A DNA stretch of 64,000 bases from Moraxellaceae bacterium (GTDB taxonomy: Bacteria; Pseudomonadota; Gammaproteobacteria; Pseudomonadales; Moraxellaceae): contig JANYEL010000140.1 in the NCBI GenBank assembly GCA_025363155.1, positions 1 through 64,000 on the forward strand. Reading direction: 5' to 3'. The notes under the pieces are model-generated. The model made no database searches, had not been told where the DNA came from, and saw only the letters and a list, made by a program, of their open reading frames with translations. Every line of letters starts with the position of its first letter. Positions within the stretch are counted from its first letter, which is position 1. Below, piece by piece: positions 18,702 through 27,244 of this stretch. The translations under genes were made by a program, and so were the position numbers.

Positions 18702-19298
18702 TCACTCTTTAAAAGAAAAAGCACCTTCTGCCACAAACGTCACCGTAGAGCGGCGCAATGTAGGCTGCTCCCGCGCCTGCAACGATTCAGGTAAATGATC
18801 CTTACTGCCCTGCTGCCCAATCGCAATAATCACCTCCAGATGATAGTCCTCTGGAATATGCAAACTGTCGCGCACCAAAGAATGATCATACCCACCAATC
18901 GCACGAGTATGCCAACCTTTTAGCGAAGCCTGCAAAGTCAGATGCGCACACGCAGCTCCCGTATCAAACGAATGACTTGGAATATCTACAGCCCGATCTT
19001 TACCGGGCGGAGTAAAGGTTTTTTTGGACAGAACCAATACAAGTGCTGAAGTATGCGCTGCCCATAACTGATTATCTGGAGACAAGGTTTTGAACAATGA
19101 TTCCCAGTGCGCAGTACCTTTTAATGCATAAATAAAACGCCACGGTTGTGCGTTATAGGCTGAAGGCGACCAGCGTGCCGCCTCAAAAAACGACCACAAC
19201 GTATCGCGATCAATCGGCGTCTGCTTATAGCCACGTGGTGACCAACGTTCTGGAAAAAACGGATTGATCTCATGATCTGCTTGACGAACACTTAACAT
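18702..19298 (-). CDS. Nitroreductase family protein
   Basis: FFEAARWSPSAYNAQPWRFIYA and C-terminal nitroreductase motifs. Confidence 0.9.
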   Translation of the reverse strand: MLSVRQADHEINPFFPERWSPRGYKQTPIDRDTLWSFFEAARWSPSAYNAQPWRFIYALKGTAHWESLFKTLSPDNQLWAAHTSALVLVLSKKTFTPPGKDRAVDIPSHSFDTGAACAHLTLQASLKGWHTRAIGGYDHSLVRDSLHIPEDYHLEVIIAIGQQGSKDHLPESLQAREQPTLRRSTVTFVAEGAFSFKE

Positions 19299-19312
19299 AA
19301 ATTTCTCCGAAC

Positions 19313-20662
19313 TCAGGATGCTTTAGCTGCTTTTCTTGCCAGCACATACTGATTCTTAGGGCGAGCCAAACCAAGATTTTCACGCAAGGTTGTTCCTTCA
19401 TATTCAGTACGGAACAAACCACGACGTTGAAGCTCTGGCACAACTAAATCGACAAAATCATCCAAGCCTTCTGGTGTCGTTGGCGGCAACACGTTAAAGC
19501 CGTCCGCAGCGCCATTTTCAAACCATTCCTGTAACTTGTCTGCCACTTGCTCAACCGTACCAATCAACTGCCAATGACCACGCACGCCAGCCACCCATTC
19601 ATAGAGTTGGCGAATGGTGTAGTTATTATTTTTTGCAATATCTATAATCAAGGCACGACGACTGATTTGGCTTTCTGTTTCTGGGAGTTCAGGCAACGGC
19701 CCATCTAGATCATACTGCGATAAATCCCAACCGCCAGTTAATGCACTCAACAATGACAAACCTGCTTCTGGACGAATCAGTTTCGTCACGCGATCATATT
19801 TCTCACGTGCCTCTTCTTCAGTTCTACCCACAAACGCTGAAACCCCCGGCAGAATCAGCAACTCATCATGACTGCGACCATATTTAGCGAGACGGCTTTT
19901 TACATCACGGTAAAATTCCTGCGCACTCGCCAGCTCTTGATGCGCAGTAAAAATCACTTCTGCATAACGACCCGCCAACTCTTTACCTGGCTCAGATGAA
20001 CCCGCCTGCACAATCACAGGATAGCCTTGTGGTGAACGCGGCACATTCAACGCACCTTTCACCGAGTAATATTTACCTTTGTGGTTTGGGTGATGCAGTT
20101 TGTCTACATCATAATAAACACCTGTTTCCTTGTTATATTCAAAAGCATCATCTTCCCAGCTATCCCATAATTTCTGAATCAGATCCACATATTCCTGCGC
20201 ACGTTCATAGCGCTCAGAATGCAGCGGCTGCTCTTCATAACCAAAATTATACGCCGCAGATTCAGATGCCGTTGTCACCACGTTCCAAGCCGCACGCCCT
20301 TTACTAATGTGATCCAATGACGCAAATTTGCGTGCAAGCAGGTACGGTTCTTCATAGGTTGAGGACGCTGTCGCAATAAAACCAATATGCTTAGTTACCG
20401 CAGACAAGGCCGCAAATAATGTCACTGGCTCAAAACCAGCGCTCTTTGAACTGACACCGATTTTCTCTGATGCACCAAAGTTAACAGACAATCCATCTGC
20501 TAAAAAATACGCATCAAATAAACCACGCTCAGCAGTTTGTACCAACTCTTTGACATAATCAAAATCTAGCGAGCGCTCTGGCGAAGCCTCTGGCAACCGC
20601 CAAGCAGCCACATGCTGACCATTAGAAGGAATAAATGCACCCAATCTGATTTTTCTACTCAT
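19313..20662 (-). CDS. LLM-class flavin-dependent monooxygenase (NtaA/SnaA/DszA/SoxA group)
   Basis: Start preferred at MSRKIRLGAFIPSN (20662; ORF extends to 20701). FDAYFLADG, ASTYEEPYLLARKFASLDHISKGRAAWNVVT are typical. Confidence 0.92.
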   Translation of the reverse strand: MSRKIRLGAFIPSNGQHVAAWRLPEASPERSLDFDYVKELVQTAERGLFDAYFLADGLSVNFGASEKIGVSSKSAGFEPVTLFAALSAVTKHIGFIATASSTYEEPYLLARKFASLDHISKGRAAWNVVTTASESAAYNFGYEEQPLHSERYERAQEYVDLIQKLWDSWEDDAFEYNKETGVYYDVDKLHHPNHKGKYYSVKGALNVPRSPQGYPVIVQAGSSEPGKELAGRYAEVIFTAHQELASAQEFYRDVKSRLAKYGRSHDELLILPGVSAFVGRTEEEAREKYDRVTKLIRPEAGLSLLSALTGGWDLSQYDLDGPLPELPETESQISRRALIIDIAKNNNYTIRQLYEWVAGVRGHWQLIGTVEQVADKLQEWFENGAADGFNVLPPTTPEGLDDFVDLVVPELQRRGLFRTEYEGTTLRENLGLARPKNQYVLARKAAKAS

Positions 20663-20734
20663 TACGCTCTCCAAAATAAATAACACGCTAGGTCGTGTCA
20701 TAAGACTGTTTTAAGTTTAGTCATCATTAGAGAG

Positions 20735-20750
20735 TCAATTAACGTGCCAA
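20735..20750 (-). promoter_or_regulatory. Candidate sigma-54 (-24/-12) promoter for the LLM monooxygenase transcription unit
   Basis: Minus strand reads TTGGCACG-TTAA-TTGA; GG-N10-G spacing exact; -12 C replaced by A. About 75 bp upstream of the start codon. Confidence 0.55.
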
Positions 20751-20955
20751 TATTTTTTTACTTATATTTCAGTGCATTACTAATTTTTAGAATGTAGCGC
20801 GCTGCTATAGCATCAGGTTTCTGCGTATAGTGTGTTTTAAAATAAGCAGTAGTGTTTTTTGAGTTATAAACTTATATAGATAATGAATAAAAGAGCAAAT
20901 AAAACGTGATGTCAAAATTGAAATGTTTTTTTCTATATTTTTTCTTAGGCATAAA

Positions 20956-20981
20956 AAATCCCAGCTCATAGGCTGGGATTT
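20956..20981 (-). terminator. Second terminator downstream of tRNA-Gly
   Basis: Minus strand: AAATCCCAGCCTATGAGCTGGGATTTTTT. Confidence 0.7.
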
Positions 20982-21005
20982 AGTGATTGACTACAATCAT
21001 CGTAT

Positions 21006-21036
21006 AAAAAAAGAATCGATTTTGGGGTCGATTCCA
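21006..21036 (-). terminator. Terminator of tRNA-Gly
   Basis: Minus strand: GAATCGACCCCAAAATCGATTCTTTTTTT immediately 3' of the tRNA. Confidence 0.8.
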
Positions 21037-21039
21037 AAC

Positions 21040-21115
<76 letters not shown>

Positions 21116-21333
21116 GAAGTGTGTGTATTCTAGCGATTTATCCAAAAGTGTCAAGGCTTCTATAAACTGATTACTCAAAAAGTGAGCAGAATCGCATTCA
21201 TCGTTGAGCGATATTCACTAAACTTCTAGCAAATAAAAGCTGTGGAATAGCACGCGCTTGAAAATTTCACTTCAGGACTTCAAGAAAACGCACACCTCAT
21301 AAAAACATATTTATTCATATGAATAGCTATTTA

Positions 21334-21360
21334 AAAGGCCGTCCGTAGACAGCCTTCTTT
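21334..21360 (-). terminator. Terminator of the RTX gene
   Basis: Minus strand: AAGGCTGTC-TACG-GACGGCCTTTTA, fully paired if one G-U is allowed. Confidence 0.65.
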
Positions 21361-21378
21361 ATGATTTTCGCTTTTCAG

Positions 21379-24300
21379 TTAAGTCCAATTCGCTGCAAAC
21401 ACAGGATTTAATGAAGTTTGCTGGCTTGCTGACAGATTGATCGTCGCTGGTGGCGTAGAACTCATGCTCGCCATGGCATTTACTAAGTTCTGCACATGGT
21501 TGTCCGTCAACGTTTTGCCATCTCCTGACTTAAACTGCTCGATATGCGTCTGTGAACCCAGATACCAGTTTTTGATCAACGCTTTATTCGTTGTGCCAAT
21601 AATATCAACTTCTAAATCTACGCCCACTTTTCGGAACCAGATTTGGTTAGCACGAATGTCACTGGCAAATTGGAGTACATCGGTATTGCCCACAGTCGCA
21701 TCGTTCTCAACAAAATTATCACTACCACTATTACGGGTTAATCCATACGTGTCATTGCCAGCGAATCCAGCGAGAATGTTGTTACCACTGTTACCCGTTA
21801 GGACGTTATTCAATCCATTACCATTACCGTTTAATGCCGCAGTGCCGGTTAAGGTAAGGTTTTCAAGGTTGGCAAGCAGTGTATAGTTAAACGCAGACTG
21901 GACGGTATCGGTGCCTTCTCCAGCTAGCTCAATGATGATGTCACGGTCAACATCGAGGATATAGGTATCGTTACCGATGCCTCCTTGCAGGATATCAACA
22001 CCAGCCCCGCCTGCCAGAGTGTCATTACCAGCCAAACCAGAGATCGTATTATTTCCACTGTTCCCAGCCAGGATATTGTCTAGCGTATTACCATTACCGT
22101 TTAATGCCGAAGTACCTGTTAATGTGAGGTTTTCAAAGTTGGCAAGCAGTGTATAGTTAATCGCAGACTGGACGGTATCGATGCCTTCTCCAGCTAGCTC
22201 AATGATGGTATCACGGTCAACATCAAGGATATAAGTATCGTTACCGATGCCTCCTTGCAGAACATCAACGCCAGCACCACCACTCAAAGTATTGTTGCCG
22301 CTGTTACCCGTTAAGGTGTTGTTCAGCGCATTCCCTGTACCATTGATTGCACTGGTACCCGTTAAGATCAGCGCTTCAACGTTGGCATTCAAAGTGTAGT
22401 TAATACTAGATTGAACTGTATCTGTGCCTTTATTCAGACCTTCTGTGACCACATCACCTGCATCATCAACAATGTAGAGATCATTTCCTTGACCACCGAT
22501 CAAGCGGTCGGCACCTGCGCCACCATCCAAAGTGTCGTTACCGTCATTACCGGTGAGAGTATTGCTACCACTATTGCCAATTAAATTATTGGCAAGTCCA
22601 TTACCCGTACCATTTAGAGCAGTCACTCCCGTGAGCGTGAGATTCTCAACATCAGCACCTAAAGTGTAGCTAATGCTCGACTGAACTGTATCTGAGCCTT
22701 CATTAGCATCTTCATAAACACCATCACCTACATTATCAACAATATAGGTATCGTTCCCCAAACCACCAACGAGCGAATCACTACCCCACCCACCATCTAA
22801 GATATCGCTACCAGCATAACCATACAACGAATCTGCACCACTATTACCTTGCATCACATCAACGCCGTCATAGCCGATTAAGTTATCACCTCCCAAACCT
22901 CCAGTGCTATAAAGCGTATTGGTGAGCGTTGTCGTTGCAATGTTCAAGGTGCTAGCATCGCTGAACTGAATGGTTTGTAACTCATAAGCAGGATCTGCAA
23001 ATTGAGACATGATACGAACGCTATCATTCGGGCTATTCGTAAAGGTAATGACTAAGTCATAAGCCTCTCTATTTAATCGAATGTTTGCAGCGGTAAAACC
23101 TGCACCCAAAATCAATTTGTCATCGACAACAACATCTTGAGAATTAAGAATCGTATCTTGACCATCATCGACATTGAAGACATACAAGTCTATGCCAGCA
23201 TTCCCTTGCATGTAATCATCGCCGACACCACCTATCAGCGTATCGTCGCCATCATCACCTTCTAGTATGTCATCACCAGACCCACCGACTAAGACATCAT
23301 TGCCAAAGTCACCAATCAGACTATCATTGCCCGCCCCACCATCAAGGCTGTCATTACCGCCACACCCATACAGCGCATCAGCACCGTTATTACCTGAAAT
23401 GAGGTCTGCCCCGTCATAGCCCTGCAATCTATCATCACCACCACCACCAGTACTGTAAACTGTACTGGTCAACGTTGTCGTTGCGATGTTTAAGGTACTT
23501 GCATCGCTAAACTGTATAGTAGGCAACTCGTAACTTTGATCAAGAAAGTGGGATTGGATGCGAACACTGTCATTCGGACTATTCGTGAAAGTAATGACTA
23601 AATCATAACCCTCTTTATTTAAACGCACATTTTCGGCAGTGAATCCAGCGCCTAAAAGCAATTTGTCAGCGGCTGCAACACTTTGATAATTATAAATCGT
23701 GTCTTGACCATCACCGAGATTGAAGTCATAAGTGTCACTGTCTTCATCTCCACGCAAGTAATCACTACCCGTACCACCCGTCAGTGTATCGTCGCCAATA
23801 CCACCATCCAAGGTGTCATTACCAGACCCACCAACTAAAACATCATTGCCTGAATCACCAAAAAGCGTATCACGGCCCCCGCCCCCATCCAGACTATTGT
23901 CGCCAGCATCACCCGCTAAGATATCAGAGCGGTTATTTCCCTCCACATAAGTATAGAATGTATTACTCGTATTAGCCGACGAGATGTCCATTGTGCTGGC
24001 ATCGCTAAATTGGATGGTTTTTAGTTCGTGGTTAGTATCCACAAAATGAGATACGATACGAATGCTATCGTTCGGACTATTGGTAAAGGTAATCACCAAA
24101 TCAATCACATCTTGATTCAAGCGTACATTTTCAGCAGTAAATCCAAAACCTAATACCAGTTTGTCAGCGGCTACAACTACTTGATAATTATAAAGTGTGT
24201 CTTGACCATCACCCAGATTAAACACATAAAGGTCAGCACCTTCATTCCCCTGAAGCAAATCGTCGCCAACACCGCCTGTCAGCATGTCGTTGCCGTCATT

Positions 24301-25491
24301 CCCTTCTAGCGAATCATCACCTGAACCTCCGATCAAGATATCATTACCGACACCACCAATCAGATTATCATTGCCTACACCACCATCAAGGATGTCATTA
24401 CCGCCATAGCCATAAAGCGAATCTGCACCATTATTACCTGACATCACGTCAATGCCCGCATAACCCTGCAAGCTATCAGCGACTGCACCACCCGTGCTAT
24501 ACAAGGTATTGGTCAAGGCTGTCGTGGCAATGCTCAACGTGCTGGCATCACTAAATTGGATGGTTTGTAACTCGTAAGCGGGATCTGAAAAATGATTTTG
24601 GATACGAACACTGTCATCTGAGCTATTGGTAAACGTAATGACTAAATCTGAGCCCTCACGATTCAATCGCACATTTTCAACTGTAAATCCAGCACCGAGA
24701 ACTAACTTGTCACTTGCCGCAACAGTTTGATAATTATTAATCGTGTCTTGACCATCACCCACATTGAAAACATAAGTGTCTTCACCTTCGTTACCCTGAA
24801 GAGAATCATCACCTGCACCGCCTGTTAGCGCATCATTACCATCATCGCCTTCTAACGTGTCACTCCCCAAACCACCGACCAAGGTATCATTACCACCACC
24901 GCCAACTAAATTGTCACTACCTAAACCACCATCAAGGATGTCATTCCCGCCATAGCCATCAAGCGAATCAGCGCCATTATTACCTGACATCACATCAATA
25001 CCATCATAACCCTGTAAGTAATCACCAACTTCATTACCTGTGCTGTACAGAGTATTCGTTAGCGTTGTTGTTGCAATGCTCAAAGTACTGGCATCACTAA
25101 ATTGAATGATTTTTAATTCGTAACTCGGATCGGTAAAATGATTTTGGATGCGAACACTGTCATTCTGGCTGTTAGTAAAAGTAATGACTAAATCATTACC
25201 TTCACGACTCAATCGCACATATGCAGCAATGAATCCAACACCCAGAACTAATTTATCTGGCGCTTCAACAGTTTGATAGTTATTAATCGTGTCTTGACCA
25301 TCGCCAACGTTGAAGAAATAGGTGTCTGCACCCTCATCACCCTGCAGAAAATCATCATCCAATCCACCCGTTAGGACATCATTCCCTGAATTTCCATAAA
25401 GTTGATCGATACCAGCGAGACCCTTAATGATGTCGTCGCTCGTAGACCCCACGATATATTCGCCTGCATTAGTGCCATTAAACGTTGTCAT
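21379..25491 (-). CDS. RTX-type calcium-binding repeat protein (hemolysin-type repeats plus HCBP-related domains), putative type I-secreted
   Basis: 1370 aa with many GGxGxDxLxGG nonapeptides; repeated ADKLVLGAGFTAENVRLN...LVITFTNSPNDSVRIQ.HF modules; no N-terminal signal peptide. Confidence 0.93.
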   Translation of the reverse strand: MTTFNGTNAGEYIVGSTSDDIIKGLAGIDQLYGNSGNDVLTGGLDDDFLQGDEGADTYFFNVGDGQDTINNYQTVEAPDKLVLGVGFIAAYVRLSREGNDLVITFTNSQNDSVRIQNHFTDPSYELKIIQFSDASTLSIATTTLTNTLYSTGNEVGDYLQGYDGIDVMSGNNGADSLDGYGGNDILDGGLGSDNLVGGGGNDTLVGGLGSDTLEGDDGNDALTGGAGDDSLQGNEGEDTYVFNVGDGQDTINNYQTVAASDKLVLGAGFTVENVRLNREGSDLVITFTNSSDDSVRIQNHFSDPAYELQTIQFSDASTLSIATTALTNTLYSTGGAVADSLQGYAGIDVMSGNNGADSLYGYGGNDILDGGVGNDNLIGGVGNDILIGGSGDDSLEGNDGNDMLTGGVGDDLLQGNEGADLYVFNLGDGQDTLYNYQVVVAADKLVLGFGFTAENVRLNQDVIDLVITFTNSPNDSIRIVSHFVDTNHELKTIQFSDASTMDISSANTSNTFYTYVEGNNRSDILAGDAGDNSLDGGGGRDTLFGDSGNDVLVGGSGNDTLDGGIGDDTLTGGTGSDYLRGDEDSDTYDFNLGDGQDTIYNYQSVAAADKLLLGAGFTAENVRLNKEGYDLVITFTNSPNDSVRIQSHFLDQSYELPTIQFSDASTLNIATTTLTSTVYSTGGGGDDRLQGYDGADLISGNNGADALYGCGGNDSLDGGAGNDSLIGDFGNDVLVGGSGDDILEGDDGDDTLIGGVGDDYMQGNAGIDLYVFNVDDGQDTILNSQDVVVDDKLILGAGFTAANIRLNREAYDLVITFTNSPNDSVRIMSQFADPAYELQTIQFSDASTLNIATTTLTNTLYSTGGLGGDNLIGYDGVDVMQGNSGADSLYGYAGSDILDGGWGSDSLVGGLGNDTYIVDNVGDGVYEDANEGSDTVQSSISYTLGADVENLTLTGVTALNGTGNGLANNLIGNSGSNTLTGNDGNDTLDGGAGADRLIGGQGNDLYIVDDAGDVVTEGLNKGTDTVQSSINYTLNANVEALILTGTSAINGTGNALNNTLTGNSGNNTLSGGAGVDVLQGGIGNDTYILDVDRDTIIELAGEGIDTVQSAINYTLLANFENLTLTGTSALNGNGNTLDNILAGNSGNNTISGLAGNDTLAGGAGVDILQGGIGNDTYILDVDRDIIIELAGEGTDTVQSAFNYTLLANLENLTLTGTAALNGNGNGLNNVLTGNSGNNILAGFAGNDTYGLTRNSGSDNFVENDATVGNTDVLQFASDIRANQIWFRKVGVDLEVDIIGTTNKALIKNWYLGSQTHIEQFKSGDGKTLTDNHVQNLVNAMASMSSTPPATINLSASQQTSLNPVFAANWT
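23155..25340 (-). repeat. Five tandem copies of a roughly 546-bp intragenic RTX/HCBP module
   Basis: The (g/a)tcttgaccatc anchor recurs at about 25291, 24745, 24199, 23701 and 23155 (periods 546, 546, 498, 546 bp). Confidence 0.9.
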
Positions 25492-25826
25492 TTTTATTCC
25501 TCATAAATTTTTTAATATTTAATTAAACAGCTTGTCTGAAACGATCAGAAGCAATGAATACTATTCTTACCCATAAAACACCCTAGAAGTACAAAACCCA
25601 AATCAAATAATGATTTAGCACTGTAATTTCCGCTGCCAATACTATCTGAAACAACAACTCTGGGCTATCACCTGTCTGGGTTATAACCAACAATTAACGA
25701 TAAAAAATTAACTGTCCAGATAGAGTAAAAAATAGCAGGCTACGATGTCTATAAAATGAAAAATACATCAGTAAAAAAATACATCGTAAAGATCTCTCAT
25801 TACTCCAACATCAATCTACCGCACGA

Positions 25827-26045
25827 TCAGAAGCGACATTCTTTAAATTGGCGTAACACTTCGCCAACATCATGCAGACCATGATCATTCATTGATAAAA
25901 TAACATGCGTGGAAAAATTAGCATTCAGATTGGATCTTGGGCAAAAAAATCGGTTAAAGCAGATCGTAATTCGTACACACTGAAGCATTCATTGAATTCG
26001 ATTTACTTTGGCACCACGCCTTCTTAAAATACGCTCAATCTATTT
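25827..26045 (-). pseudogene. Possible decayed or frameshifted gene remnant
   Basis: Manual translation of the minus strand gives consecutive protein-like segments in different frames: ...CFSVYELRSALTDFFAQDP / NLNANFSTHVILSMNDHGLHDVGEVLRQFKECRF*. Family not identified. Confidence 0.35.
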
Positions 26046-26067
26046 CTTTAGTATCGACATTAGCATC

Positions 26068-26604
26068 ATGGCAAAAAACGCATTACAAGCTCAACTTTTA
26101 AAAGCCGGTCTGGTTGATGCCAAGAAAGCGAAGAAGATTAACCAGCAGCAACAGCATGCGGTAAAAACGGGTCATCATCATGATGAGGTCAAGAATGCCC
26201 TCGCCCAAGCGCAGGCAGAAAAACTTGCCAAAGACCAAGCACTCAACCGTGAACGCCAAATCGCACTTGAACAAAGAACTTCTGCCGCGAATATTCGTCA
26301 AATGCTCAGCCAACATCAAATCCAAGGCACGACTGGTGATGTGCTCTATCAGTTTGTTGATGCAGGGAAAATAAAGAAGATTTATGTCACTCAAGAAATT
26401 TATAATCAAATCGTCTTAGGTAGGATTGCCATTTCACGACTTGATGAGCAATATCCGCTGCTACCACGCGCACTGGCGGACAAAATCGCTGAACGCGCGC
26501 CTGAAGTGATCGTTATCCGTAATGAAAAATCTGCTGCAACCCAAGCAGTCGATGAAGAAGATCCGTACGCAGCGTATGTGATCCCTGATGATTTGATGTG
26601 GTAG
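26068..26604 (+). CDS. DUF2058 family protein (YaiL-like)
   Basis: Start preferred at MAKNALQAQLLKAGLVDAKKAKKINQQQQ (26068; ORF from 26008). Confidence 0.88.
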   Translation: MAKNALQAQLLKAGLVDAKKAKKINQQQQHAVKTGHHHDEVKNALAQAQAEKLAKDQALNRERQIALEQRTSAANIRQMLSQHQIQGTTGDVLYQFVDAGKIKKIYVTQEIYNQIVLGRIAISRLDEQYPLLPRALADKIAERAPEVIVIRNEKSAATQAVDEEDPYAAYVIPDDLMW

Positions 26605-26623
26605 TAAAGGTTTAAACCTTCTA

Positions 26624-27142
26624 TCAAACACGCGTAAGCAGTACGACTGCTTGCGCTAAAATTCCCTCTTGTCGCCCAGTAAACCCAAGCTTCTCTGTCG
26701 TAGTCGCCTTCACGCTCACCCGATCAATCGTCACGCCTAAATCATCAGCAATATTCTGACGCATTGCTAAATTATGCGGTGCTAGTTTTGGTCGTTCACA
26801 AGCCACTGTAATATCAGCATTAACTAGAATGAAGCCTTTTTCTTGAATAATCTTATAGACATGGCGAAGCAATACACGGCTGTCAGCGCCTTTATAATTC
26901 GCATCCGTATCAGGAAAATGTTGCCCAATATCACCTAACGCCAACGCGCCAAGTAATGCATCAGACAATGCATGCAATACGACATCTCCATCAGAATGCG
27001 CAAGCAAAATATGGCTATAAGGGATGCATACTCCCGCCAGCGTCACAAAGCTCGGCTCGCCATCAGCCGCATTGCCAAACGCATGTACATCTAAACCTTG
27101 ACCAATACGTAGATCGAGTGGACTCATGAACAATCTCATCAA
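26624..27142 (-). CDS. ispF: 2-C-methyl-D-erythritol 2,4-cyclodiphosphate synthase
   Basis: [12 protein letters not shown] and [32 protein letters not shown] motifs. Confidence 0.97.
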   Translation of the reverse strand: MMRLFMSPLDLRIGQGLDVHAFGNAADGEPSFVTLAGVCIPYSHILLAHSDGDVVLHALSDALLGALALGDIGQHFPDTDANYKGADSRVLLRHVYKIIQEKGFILVNADITVACERPKLAPHNLAMRQNIADDLGVTIDRVSVKATTTEKLGFTGRQEGILAQAVVLLTRV

Positions 27143-27244
27143 TAAGAAACAATAACATCAACCGCTAAAATATCATGTTTTAAAACAAAACGTCCTTCTA
27201 CACAGTGGCAGACGGACGTTTTGTTCAAGCATCAAAAAAACGAC

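Noticed and set aside
21379-25491. Regular repeats considered as a CRISPR array or satellite
   Set aside because: Repeats lie in one long open frame and encode RTX glycine/aspartate nonapeptides; no spacer-like unique segments of constant length.
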